DNA from: Crossiella sp. S99.2
GTDB lineage: Bacteria; Actinomycetota; Actinomycetes; Mycobacteriales; Pseudonocardiaceae
NCBI RefSeq assembly: GCF_023094165.1
Contig: NZ_JALMDK010000015.1
Location: 1 to 64,000, forward strand
Reading direction: 5' to 3'
Length of the DNA: 64,000 nt
The first letter of the stretch is position 1. Each line of letters begins with the position of its first letter. The translations under genes were made by a program, and so were the position numbers. This document shows positions 1 through 7,230 of the stretch, one piece after another. The notes beneath the pieces are model-generated. The model ran no database searches and had not been told where the DNA came from. It saw only the letters and a program-made list of their open reading frames with translations.

Positions 1-31
1 CCGGTTCCAGGCCCTGCGCACCGCCGCCTGA
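1..31 (+). CDS. 3' end of an upstream gene (partial)
   Basis: Reading from base 2, an open frame gives RFQALRTAA and then a TGA at 29-31. Only the last nine residues are present, so the product cannot be identified from sequence. In M. tuberculosis the gene next to the mannose-1-phosphate guanylyltransferase is the rhamnosyltransferase wbbL, which makes a glycosyltransferase a reasonable guess, but that is synteny only. The stop is followed 35 bases later by a strong palindrome that could end this transcript. Confidence 0.4.
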   Translation, partial: RFQALRTAA

Positions 32-57
32 CCACCCCACCAATTCGCCAACAGAGT

Positions 58-118
58 CGTACGACAACGGCCAACACGCGTGGGAGGTCTTAAGCCCGCA
101 CCCGGCGTGTTGGCCGTT
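58..118. repeat. Intergenic palindrome, copy 1 of a shared element
   Basis: Arms 66-79 and 105-118 (AACGGCCAACACGC and its exact complement) form a perfect 14-bp inverted repeat around a 25-base loop. The sequence lies between the end of a + strand gene and the end of the - strand gene at 128-697, so a two-way terminator is the simplest role. The 20 bases at 58-77 recur identically at 10645-10664, also between two convergent genes. Confidence 0.7.
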
Positions 119-127
119 ATGGGTGGG

Positions 128-697
128 TCAGGAGCGGCGGTCCGGCCATTGCGGAGGTTGCGGCTGGCCCTGCGGGTGCTGCTGCGGGGGCTGGCTCTGT
201 TGTGGCTGCCCGGACTGCTGGCCCTGTTGCGGCGGCTGCTGTTGCGGGTGGCCGCCGTTCTGCGGGCCGCCCGGCTGCTGCTGCATGGGCTGGGTCGGCT
301 GTGGGTGCTGCTGCATCGGCTGGGCCGGATGCGGGTGACCCATCGGTTGCGTTGGTTGCGCGTGCTGCATGGGCTGCGTCGGCTGGTGCCCGTGCGGCGG
401 CCGCGGCATCGGCGGCATGGTCTGGGGTCCGTGACCTTGGGCACCCTGGTGCAGGTGTGGGGATTGCCCGTGTTGCGGGCCGTACCCTGCCTGCATGGCC
501 TGGACCGCCTCCGGTGACAGGATCACGGTTGAGTCCGGGTCCGCGTGGTGCGGATCGTTCGCCGCGACCACGATGCGCGGTATCTGTACCGTGTTGGCCG
601 CATCCATCGGCGAGGTTGCGTCGTCTGGTGTGACGACGAAGGAGCCACGCGCCCTGGCACGGGCTAGCAGCTCATCGGCCCGTTCGCGGGGATCCAT
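128..697 (-). CDS. Q/P/H-rich low-complexity protein
   Basis: Protein of 189 aa, function not recognised. The first 80 or so residues look like a normal soluble domain (MDPRERADELLARARARGSF, then a valine/isoleucine-rich stretch). The last 110 residues are almost entirely Q, P, H, G and M, with repeated QPTQPM-type units. The frame is open upstream to 766, but the ATG at 695-697 has an AGGAG about 10 bases before it and starts a typical helix, so it is preferred. No signal peptide or membrane segment is evident. It is transcribed away from manC and ends close to the intergenic palindrome. Confidence 0.7.
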   Translation of the reverse strand: MDPRERADELLARARARGSFVVTPDDATSPMDAANTVQIPRIVVAANDPHHADPDSTVILSPEAVQAMQAGYGPQHGQSPHLHQGAQGHGPQTMPPMPRPPHGHQPTQPMQHAQPTQPMGHPHPAQPMQQHPQPTQPMQQQPGGPQNGGHPQQQPPQQGQQSGQPQQSQPPQQHPQGQPQPPQWPDRRS

Positions 698-876
698 CGC
701 GCTGGCCTCTCCTGCGTTGCCTCGTCGCCTGGGGCGGATTTGCCGGCAGGCGGATACGGAGATCATCCCTCACGCTGTGGTGGTCGCTCTCCGGAGCCGC
801 CGGTCGCCTGGTCCGGGTTCTCTGCAAGAGTATTCCGTTCCAGGCGGTCTCGTCAGGGTGAAGGAGGAGTAACGGC

Positions 877-1998
877 ATGTCGGCCAGTCCGGCACCAGTC
901 GAGAAGCAGGGGGAACGCGTGGAAAAACTGTCCGGGGTCGACGCGGTGGTGCTGGTCGGCGGCCAGGGCACCCGGCTGCGTCCGCTGACGCTGTCCGCGC
1001 CCAAACCGATGCTGCCCACCGCCGGTGTTCCGTTTCTCACCCACCTGCTGTCCCGGATCCGGGCCGCGGGCATCACCCACGTGGTGCTGGGCACCTCCTA
1101 CAAGGCCTCGGTCTTCGAGGAGTACTTCGGTGACGGGTCCCGGCTGGGCCTGGAACTGGAGTACGTGGTCGAGGACACCCCGCTGGGCACCGGCGGCGGC
1201 ATTCGCAACGCGGCCAGCCGCCTGCGCGCCGAGCACATCATGGTCTTCAACGGCGACATCCTCTCCGGCGTCGATCTCGGCGCCGTCGCGCACAGCCACC
1301 TGGCCAACGACGCCGACGTCACCCTGCACCTGGTGAAGGTCGCCGACCCGCGTGCCTTCGGCTGCGTGCCCACCGACGCCGACGGCCGGGTGCTCGCTTT
1401 CCTGGAGAAGACCGAGAACCCGCCCGCGGACCAGATCAACGCCGGTTGCTACGTCTTCAAGCGCTCGGTGCTGGAAGGGATCCCGGCCGATCGCCCGGTG
1501 TCGGTGGAACGCGAGACCTTCCCCGGCCTGCTGGAGCGCGGCGCGCGGCTGCAAGGCCACGTGGACGCCTCCTACTGGCTGGACCTGGGCACCCCGGCGG
1601 CCTTCGTCAAGGGTTCGGCGGATCTGGTGCGCGGGCTGGCGCCCTCCGACGCGTTGCCCGCGCCCACCGGCGAGGCCATCGTGCTGGACGGCGCGCTGGT
1701 CCGGGAGGACGCCAAGCTGGTCAACGGCAGCACCATCGGCGCGGGCGCCCAGGTCGGACCCGGCGCCACCGTGGACGGCTCGGTGGTCTTCGACGGCGCG
1801 GTGATCGGCGCGAACGCGATCGTGCAGGGCTCGGTGATCGGCGCGAACGCGCGGATCGGCGACGGCGCGGTGTTGCGGGGCGCGGTCATCGGCGACGGCG
1901 CCGTGGTCGGCGCCCGCTGTGAACTCCTGGAAGGCCTGCGGTTGTGGCCGGGAGCCTCCCTCGCCGACGGTTCGGTCCGCTTTTCCCACGACGCATGA
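877..1998 (+). CDS. manC: Mannose-1-phosphate guanylyltransferase (GDP-mannose pyrophosphorylase)
   Basis: Makes GDP-mannose from mannose 1-phosphate and GTP, the mannosyl donor for lipoglycans and glycoproteins. The 373-aa protein has the nucleotidyltransferase signature VVLVGGQGTRLRPLT near residue 25, the KPM lysine motif, and NGDIL with the metal-binding aspartate near residue 125. The C-terminal 100 residues are a left-handed beta-helix of hexapeptide repeats (VIGANA, VIGDGA type). The ATG at 877 follows AAGGAGGAG. The homologue next to fbiAB in M. tuberculosis (Rv3264c) has this assignment; a generic sugar-phosphate nucleotidyltransferase is the alternative. The stop overlaps the start of the next gene (ATGA). 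Confidence 0.88.
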   Translation: MSASPAPVEKQGERVEKLSGVDAVVLVGGQGTRLRPLTLSAPKPMLPTAGVPFLTHLLSRIRAAGITHVVLGTSYKASVFEEYFGDGSRLGLELEYVVEDTPLGTGGGIRNAASRLRAEHIMVFNGDILSGVDLGAVAHSHLANDADVTLHLVKVADPRAFGCVPTDADGRVLAFLEKTENPPADQINAGCYVFKRSVLEGIPADRPVSVERETFPGLLERGARLQGHVDASYWLDLGTPAAFVKGSADLVRGLAPSDALPAPTGEAIVLDGALVREDAKLVNGSTIGAGAQVGPGATVDGSVVFDGAVIGANAIVQGSVIGANARIGDGAVLRGAVIGDGAVVGARCELLEGLRLWPGASLADGSVRFSHDA

Positions 1999-2918
1999 CC
2001 CTGGCCGCCCCGGCCGCGGAACGGGCCTGGACGCCGCCGTTCCCGCTCGACCTGGCCGCCGTGCTCGGGCCGCTGCGCCGCGGCCCGGCCGACCCGTGCC
2101 TGCGGATCGGGCCGGACGGGACCGCGTGGCGGGCGAGCACCACCGCGGCCGGGGTCGCCACCATCGCGCTGCGCCGGGCGCACGGCGAGATCCGGGCCAG
2201 TGCCTGGGGACCGGGTGCGGACCTGGCCCTGGCCGGGCTGCCGGACCTGCTCGGCGCGCGGGATGACGACACCGGCTTCGTCGCGCACCACGAGTTGATC
2301 GCGCAGGCGCGGCGGCGGGCGCCCGGACTGCGGCTCGGGCGGACCGGGCAGGTGTGGGACGTGCTGATCCCGGCGGTGCTGGAGCAGAAGGTCACCGGCA
2401 AGGAGGCATGGCGTTCCTGGCGCGAACTGTGCCGCCGGTTCGGCGCCCCGGCCCCCGGACCGGCCGCGCCCGACCTGCTTTTCGCGCCGCCAACCCCGAA
2501 GGCCCTGCTCGCCATCCCCGACTGGGACTGGCACCGCGCGGGCGTCGACGGCGCCCGCCGCCGGGCCCTGCTCGCCGCCGCCACCGTGGCCACCCGCCTG
2601 GAACGCGCCGTCGAACTGGGCGGCCAGGCAGGCCGCGACCTGCTGTGCAAGGTCCCCGGCATCGGTGTCTGGACCGCGGCCGAGATCGCGCAACGGGCCT
2701 GGGGTGATCCGGACGCGGTCAGCGTCGGCGACTACCACCTGCACGACGTGGTCGGCTGGGCGCTGACCGGCCGGGACGCCACCGACGAGGAAATGCTGGC
2801 CCTGCTCGCCCCCTACGCCCCGCACCGCCAGCGCGCGATCCGCTACCTGGAGCTGACCGGGGCCCGCAAACCTCGCCGCGGACCCCGGTTCGAAGGCAGG
2901 GACTACCGCGCGATCTGA
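1995..2918 (+). CDS. DNA-3-methyladenine glycosylase II (AlkA/HhH-GPD family)
   Basis: A 307-aa base-excision repair glycosylase that removes alkylated purines from DNA. The helix-hairpin-helix is LLCKVPGIGVWTAAEIAQRA near residues 215-235, followed by a G/P-rich loop and the catalytic aspartate in SVGDYHLHD. No cysteine cluster for an iron-sulfur centre follows the HhH, which fits AlkA rather than MutY/EndoIII. The N-terminal part is the AlkA-type beta domain. The ATG at 1995 overlaps the manC stop by four bases, so the two are translationally coupled. The 3' end overlaps the convergent NUDIX gene by 16 bases. Confidence 0.85.
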   Translation: MTLAAPAAERAWTPPFPLDLAAVLGPLRRGPADPCLRIGPDGTAWRASTTAAGVATIALRRAHGEIRASAWGPGADLALAGLPDLLGARDDDTGFVAHHELIAQARRRAPGLRLGRTGQVWDVLIPAVLEQKVTGKEAWRSWRELCRRFGAPAPGPAAPDLLFAPPTPKALLAIPDWDWHRAGVDGARRRALLAAATVATRLERAVELGGQAGRDLLCKVPGIGVWTAAEIAQRAWGDPDAVSVGDYHLHDVVGWALTGRDATDEEMLALLAPYAPHRQRAIRYLELTGARKPRRGPRFEGRDYRAI

Positions 2919-3445
2919 CGCAGCGCCAGCTCCACCAGCTTCGGCACACTGTCCACATTGGACGGCAGCGCGCGCACCGGCCACCACTGCAGATCCACCG
3001 ACTCCGCGCTGCGCACCGGCCGGGCGCCCGCGGGCGCGCGCACCAGGTACCGCACGTCCAGGTGCCGGGTGGGCAGGCCCAGCGAGCAGGTGATCGGGTG
3101 CACCTCCAGCTGCAACGGCCCCGGTTCGATCACCAGGCCGTCGATGCCGGACTCCTCGGTGGCCTCCCGCAGCGCCGCCGCGAGCAGCGTCGGATCCTCC
3201 GGTTCGCAGTGCCCGCCCAGCTGCAACCAGCGCCCCACCCTGGGGTGCAGGGTCAGCAGCACGTGCTCCCCAGTCGCGTCCAGCACGATCGCGGACGCGG
3301 TCAGGTGGCCGGGTTCGCAGGAACGCTGACAAGCGTCCGCGCGCGCCGCCAGGAAGCTCAAGAACGCGTGCCGCTGGCTCTCCTGGCACGGGTCCTCCGG
3401 CCGCCAGGCCGACAGCTCAGCGACCGCCTCAGCGTGCAGGCTCAC
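2903..3445 (-). CDS. NUDIX hydrolase
   Basis: A 180-aa NUDIX-fold pyrophosphohydrolase; the substrate cannot be predicted. The core REATEESGI of the Nudix box is present, preceded by GGHCEPED. The spacing between the leading glycine/glutamate and the REXXEE block is longer than the textbook G-x5-E-x7-RE pattern, a variant I recall in actinobacterial members near fbiB. The GTG start at 3443-3445 overlaps the fbiB stop (GTGA), so it is the third gene of an fbiA-fbiB-nudix operon. The stop lies inside the end of the opposing AlkA gene. Confidence 0.85.
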   Translation of the reverse strand: MSLHAEAVAELSAWRPEDPCQESQRHAFLSFLAARADACQRSCEPGHLTASAIVLDATGEHVLLTLHPRVGRWLQLGGHCEPEDPTLLAAALREATEESGIDGLVIEPGPLQLEVHPITCSLGLPTRHLDVRYLVRAPAGARPVRSAESVDLQWWPVRALPSNVDSVPKLVELALRQIAR

Positions 3446-4782
3446 AGCTCGATCAACTCCCCGGCGAAGTCCCGTGGTTCCCGCGGCGCCAGCGGCCCGT
3501 CCGCCGGATAGCCCACCGCGACCGCGCCCAGTGGCGCGAAATCGGCAGGCAGGTCCAGGATCGAGCGCACGGTGTCCGGGCAGAAGATGGTGGAGGAGAC
3601 CCAGCAGGAGCCGAGTCCCTCGGCGGCCAGGGCCACCAGCAGACCTTGCACGGCCGCGCCGCCGGCCACGGTGAACATGGTCTTTTCGGCCGCCGCGCGG
3701 CGCTGGTCCGGGTAGTCGTGCGCGCCGTCGGGAACCCCGAACGGCAACACGATCTCCGGCGCCCCGTACAGCAGGTCGCCGCGCTTGAGCCGGCGTTCGA
3801 TCCGCTCCGCGGACCAGCCGTCCGCGCGCAGATCCGTCCGCCACTGCTCGCGCATGCCGTCCAGGAGCTTGGCCCGCAGCGCCCGGTCGCGCAGCCACAC
3901 GAACCGCACCGGGTGGGTGTGGTGCGGGGCGGGCGCGGTCAGCGCGACCCCGACCGCGCGGCGCACCAGGTCTTCCGGGACTTCCTCCTGGCTGAAGACG
4001 CGGATCGAGCGCCGGGTCAGCACCGCCTCCCGGCGGCCCTGCTCGATCGCCAGGTCCGTGCCCAGCCGGAACAGGTCCTCCGCCCACGGCCGAACGAGGT
4101 CCCGCGCGGTGGAGCCGTCCTCCACAATGGACATTCCGCGGACCACCGCCACCGGCAGCCCGCCCAGCTTGCCCTTCACCAGATCCGCCGCCGCGGCCAG
4201 CTCATCGGCCACCGCGACCTCGGTGACGTGCAGTTCGTTGCCCTGCGGGTCGACGGATCCGGCGTAGCGGTGCAGCACGGTGAGCCCGGCCGCGCCAATG
4301 GCCGCGTCGGTCTGGCCGACCCGCCAGGCCCGGCCCATGGTGTCGGTGACCACCACCGCGACCGTGACGCCGAGCAGCTCACGCAGCCGATCCCGCAGTG
4401 CCGCGGCCGAACCGTCCGGATCCTCCGGCAGCAGCGCCAGTTCGTCCCCGGCCACGTTCGAGCCGTCCACACCCGAGGCGGCCTGCACGATGCCGAGCCG
4501 GTTCTCGGTGATCAGCGTGCGGAACTTCCGCGCCACCACCCGGACCGCCTCGGCGTCCACCAGCTCCCGGCGCAGCGCGTCCCGCGCCTCCGGATCGGTG
4601 GGCGCGGTGACCAGCCTGCCCTCCACTTTGGACAGAACCTTGCTGGTCACCACCAGCACATCGCCCTCGCGCAGCCAGGGCGCGGCGGTGGCCAGCACGC
4701 CGGCCAGGTCGTCGCCGGGCCGGAACTCGGGCAGTCCGGTGACCGGCAGGATCTCCAGCGAGGCCGCGGCGTGGTCAGCCAA
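3442..4782 (-). CDS. fbiB: Coenzyme F420:L-glutamate ligase / dehydro-F420 reductase FbiB
   Basis: Bifunctional F420 biosynthesis enzyme of about 446 aa. The first 245 residues are a CofE-type gamma-glutamyl ligase (VVTSKVLSKVEGR, TDTMGRAWRVGQTD, SGVDGSNV). The rest is a nitroreductase-like FMN domain (TRRSIRVF, EGLGSCWVSS). The ligase adds glutamates to F420-0; the C-terminal domain reduces the dehydro precursor. The best start is a TTG at 4780-4782 that overlaps the fbiA stop; an in-frame ATG at 4827 would add residues read from within fbiA. The two-domain fusion matches the mycobacterial enzyme, not the single-domain archaeal CofE. Confidence 0.92.
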   Translation of the reverse strand: MADHAAASLEILPVTGLPEFRPGDDLAGVLATAAPWLREGDVLVVTSKVLSKVEGRLVTAPTDPEARDALRRELVDAEAVRVVARKFRTLITENRLGIVQAASGVDGSNVAGDELALLPEDPDGSAAALRDRLRELLGVTVAVVVTDTMGRAWRVGQTDAAIGAAGLTVLHRYAGSVDPQGNELHVTEVAVADELAAAADLVKGKLGGLPVAVVRGMSIVEDGSTARDLVRPWAEDLFRLGTDLAIEQGRREAVLTRRSIRVFSQEEVPEDLVRRAVGVALTAPAPHHTHPVRFVWLRDRALRAKLLDGMREQWRTDLRADGWSAERIERRLKRGDLLYGAPEIVLPFGVPDGAHDYPDQRRAAAEKTMFTVAGGAAVQGLLVALAAEGLGSCWVSSTIFCPDTVRSILDLPADFAPLGAVAVGYPADGPLAPREPRDFAGELIEL

Positions 4783-5761
4783 CGCGCACCCCGCCCAGCT
4801 CGAAGGCGTCCAGCGCCATCCGCGCACTCGCGTCCACAGTGGACATGAGCAGCGGCACTGCGCGCACTTCCACGCCCTCGACCAGCGCGGAGTCCCCGGT
4901 GTGGATCAGCCAGCCGTCCAGGACGCCACCGGCCTTGCGCGATCCGTAGTGCCGCGCCACCGCCTCCGCGGTCGAGTCCACCCCGATCGCGCTCAGGCAG
5001 GCATCGGCCATCCCACGCAACGGTTTGCCGTCGATGATGGGGGACAGGCCGATCACCGGCGCCTCGGTGGCGGTGATCGCCGCCCGGATGCCCGGCACGG
5101 CAAGGATGGTGCCCACGCTGACCACCGGGTTCGACGGTGCGAACAGCACGATGTCGGCGTTCGCGATGGCCTCGGCCACCCCCGGACCCGGCTTGGCCTG
5201 CTCGGCCCCGACCGACACGATCGCGTGTGCGGGCAACTGCGCCCGGTGCCGGACCCACCACTCCTGGAAGTGGATCGCCTTGCGCTCGCCGGTCTCCGGA
5301 TCGTCGACGGAGACATGGGTCTCCACCCGGTCATCACTGGCGGGCAGCAACCGGACCCCCGGCTGCCACCGGGCGCACAGTGCCTCGGTCACCGCGGAGA
5401 GCGGGTAACCGGCGCGCAGCATCCGGGACCGCACCAGGTGGGTGGCGATGTCCTTGTCGCCGAGCCCGAACCAGGTCGGCTCGGCGCCGTAGGCCGCCAG
5501 CTCCTCCTTGACCGTCCAGCTCTCGCCATCGCGGCCCCAGCCGCGTTCGGTGTCGATGCCACCGCCCAGGGTGTACATGCAGGTGTCCAGGTCCGGACAC
5601 ACCCGCAGCCCGTGCAGCCACACGTCGTCACCGTTGTTGACCACCGCGGTGATCTCGTGCGGCGACTCGCCAGGACCGACGGCGGGAAGACCGAGCGCGG
5701 CCTTCACCCCTTGCAGGAAACGGGCGCCACCGACGCCACCTACCAGCACAACGACCTTCAC
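4775..5761 (-). CDS. fbiA: 2-phospholactate/phosphoenolpyruvyl transferase FbiA (CofD family)
   Basis: A 328-aa enzyme that transfers the phospho-lactyl or phospho-enolpyruvyl group from its GDP-activated form to Fo, the step before FbiB. The start is a GTG at 5759-5761, with a GGGGAGGA tract about ten bases upstream. The N-terminus KVVVLVGGVGGARFLQGVK is the nucleotide-binding CofD signature, and NNGDDVWLHGLRVCPDLDT contains the conserved Fo/metal-binding aspartates. It heads the fbiA-fbiB-nudix operon. The gap to the M50 gene upstream is 70 bases and contains a weak GTAACC/GGTCAC dyad. Confidence 0.93.
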   Translation of the reverse strand: MKVVVLVGGVGGARFLQGVKAALGLPAVGPGESPHEITAVVNNGDDVWLHGLRVCPDLDTCMYTLGGGIDTERGWGRDGESWTVKEELAAYGAEPTWFGLGDKDIATHLVRSRMLRAGYPLSAVTEALCARWQPGVRLLPASDDRVETHVSVDDPETGERKAIHFQEWWVRHRAQLPAHAIVSVGAEQAKPGPGVAEAIANADIVLFAPSNPVVSVGTILAVPGIRAAITATEAPVIGLSPIIDGKPLRGMADACLSAIGVDSTAEAVARHYGSRKAGGVLDGWLIHTGDSALVEGVEVRAVPLLMSTVDASARMALDAFELGGVRVG

Positions 5762-5831
5762 AGGGGGCCATCCTCCCCGTCTTGCCCGAACGGGCGAACT
5801 TGGGGGCCGCGCTCCGTAACCAAGGTCACCA

Positions 5832-6590
5832 TCAGAAACCGCCCTCCCAGAACCGGAACCAGCGCTGCCCGAAGAAGACGTCGCGCACGTTCCCGCCGAA
5901 GGTCTCGAAGACCCACAGCACCACCGTGCTGAACAACTGGCCGACCACCGGCACCCCGATCAGCAGGGCGAACAGTACGAACGGCGCCCACGGCCGGGCC
6001 TTCGCGCCGAACTCCCGCGCCTGGTACGACAGGTACGGCTCGATCACGCCGAAACCGTCGAGACCCGGAATCGGCAGGATGTTCAGCACAAACGCGAGCA
6101 TTTGCAGGTAGGCCAGATAGGACAGTCCGGCTGCCAGCCCAACGGGTGGATTTGTCAGTGCCACCGTCGCAATGAGCAACAGGCCGATCACCAGGTTCGC
6201 GATTGGCCCGGCCAACGACACCAACGACTCCGCGCGCTTGGTCCGCAACGCGTGTCGATCGATCCACACCGCCCCGCCGGGCAGCGGGATGCCACCGACG
6301 GCCAGCAACAGCAGCGGCATCAGGATGCTCAGCACCGGATCGGTGTACCTGCGGATGTCCAGGGTGAGATATCCCTTGTGCCGCACCGAATAATCGCCGC
6401 CACGCAGGGCTAGGTAGGCGTGCCCGAACTCGTGCAGGCAGAGCGAGACGGCCCAGCCGCCGAGCACCAGCAGGACGATTCCGGCAGTGCGTGCCACATT
6501 CTGGTCCACCGTGGACAGCACGCCGCCGCCGACCGTGACGGCCAGCAGGATTAGGAACAGCGGACTCGGGGCAACCGAGGATCTCGTCAC
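5832..6590 (-). CDS. Site-2-protease-like M50 zinc metallopeptidase
   Basis: Polytopic membrane protein of about 252 aa with at least five hydrophobic segments. The zinc motif is HEFGH, in SLCLHEFGHAYLAL near residue 55, and the third ligand lies in the late LPIPGLDGF motif, as in intramembrane-cleaving peptidases of the Rip/SpoIVFB class. There are no PDZ or CBS domains, so this is a minimal form; its substrate is unknown. The start chosen is the GTG at 6590; the frame is also open to an ATG at 6677, with no clear ribosome site for either. It lies divergent from whiB2 and upstream of fbiA on the same strand. Confidence 0.82.
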   Translation of the reverse strand: MTRSSVAPSPLFLILLAVTVGGGVLSTVDQNVARTAGIVLLVLGGWAVSLCLHEFGHAYLALRGGDYSVRHKGYLTLDIRRYTDPVLSILMPLLLLAVGGIPLPGGAVWIDRHALRTKRAESLVSLAGPIANLVIGLLLIATVALTNPPVGLAAGLSYLAYLQMLAFVLNILPIPGLDGFGVIEPYLSYQAREFGAKARPWAPFVLFALLIGVPVVGQLFSTVVLWVFETFGGNVRDVFFGQRWFRFWEGGF

Positions 6591-6662
6591 AGCAACACTC
6601 TGCCCTGCCGGTGAAGTTCCTTGCCAGTGGGGCAGTTTCGTCCCCCGTCGTGTGTACTTGGC

Positions 6663-6691
6663 TTGACCCTCTTGCATCCCACAGGTCTAAT
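6663..6691 (+). promoter_or_regulatory. Candidate housekeeping promoter for whiB2
   Basis: TTGACC at 6663-6668 and TCTAAT at 6686-6691 are separated by 17 bases. Each matches the -35 and -10 consensus at five of six positions, which is unusual in this GC-rich sequence. It points toward whiB2 and would give an untranslated leader of about 65 bases. Confidence 0.6.
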
Positions 6692-6762
6692 CACATTGGT
6701 GTCATTCGTCGGGTGGGACGGCGAATGGGGTCCGCCACCGGGGAGTGCGGGAGGAGCGGACA

Positions 6763-7083
6763 GTGGAAGAGAACGAAGAGAGCCGAGTGGGAGAGCGGGA
6801 CACCGCACCCACTGGCGTGGGAGTGCTGGTCGATCTCTTCGACCCCGCCCTCGAGGCGGACGAGGAGCACGACTGGCAGGAACGGGCACTGTGCGCGCAG
6901 ACCGACCCGGAGGCGTTCTTCCCTGAGAAGGGTGGATCCACCAGGGAGGCCAAGCGGATCTGTGCCGGTTGCGAGGTTCGGCCAGAGTGCCTGGAGTATG
7001 CCCTTGCGCACGATGAGCGCTTCGGCATCTGGGGTGGTCTGTCCGAGCGAGAGCGCCGCAAGCTCAAACGACGAGCGGTGTGA
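6763..7083 (+). CDS. whiB2: WhiB-family iron-sulfur regulator (WhiB2/WhmD type)
   Basis: A 106-aa transcription factor with a 4Fe-4S cluster that partners the primary sigma factor. The four cysteines lie in ALCAQTD, ICAGCEVRPEC (CxxC then Cx5C), followed by the GIWGG turn and a basic tail ERRKLKRRAV. The GTG at 6763 is chosen because GGGAGGAG lies six bases before it; the frame extends six codons further to another GTG at 6745 inside that ribosome site. Its place beside fbiA and manC matches WhiB2 of mycobacteria (WhmD), needed for septation, and Streptomyces WhiB. Confidence 0.92.
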   Translation: MEENEESRVGERDTAPTGVGVLVDLFDPALEADEEHDWQERALCAQTDPEAFFPEKGGSTREAKRICAGCEVRPECLEYALAHDERFGIWGGLSERERRKLKRRAV

Positions 7084-7138
7084 CATAACGGTTCGGTGTG
7101 GCCGGGTGAGTTCGCCCGGTCGCACCCCGTAGCGTTTT

Positions 7139-7175
7139 CCACCACGTGCCAGTGGATTCCACCGGCACGTGGTGG
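7139..7175 (+). terminator. Strong hairpin after whiB2
   Basis: Arms 7139-7150 (CCACCACGTGCC) and 7164-7175 pair perfectly over 12 bp, and the loop itself contains GTGG-ATT-CCAC, giving a nested stem. There is no T-run. It lies 55 bases past the whiB2 stop and about 55 bases before the probable start of the glycosyltransferase, so it may terminate or attenuate readthrough. Confidence 0.5.
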
Positions 7176-7230
7176 GGGCGCTCGCGAACCCCGCACGGGG
7201 GACCTGTCACCGCCGAGCCGAGGGACCAGC

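Noticed and set aside
80..517. Leucine/arginine-rich + strand frame and a Cys-rich frame (123-338) opposite the Q/P/H-rich gene
   Set aside because: Both are antisense readings of the CAG/CCG-rich repeats. The minus-strand frame has the ribosome site and an ordered N-terminal domain.
2903..3445. A decayed Nudix box, since the spacing is not canonical
   Set aside because: REATEESGI is intact and the operon position is normal for an fbiB-linked NUDIX protein; a spacing variant is more likely than decay.
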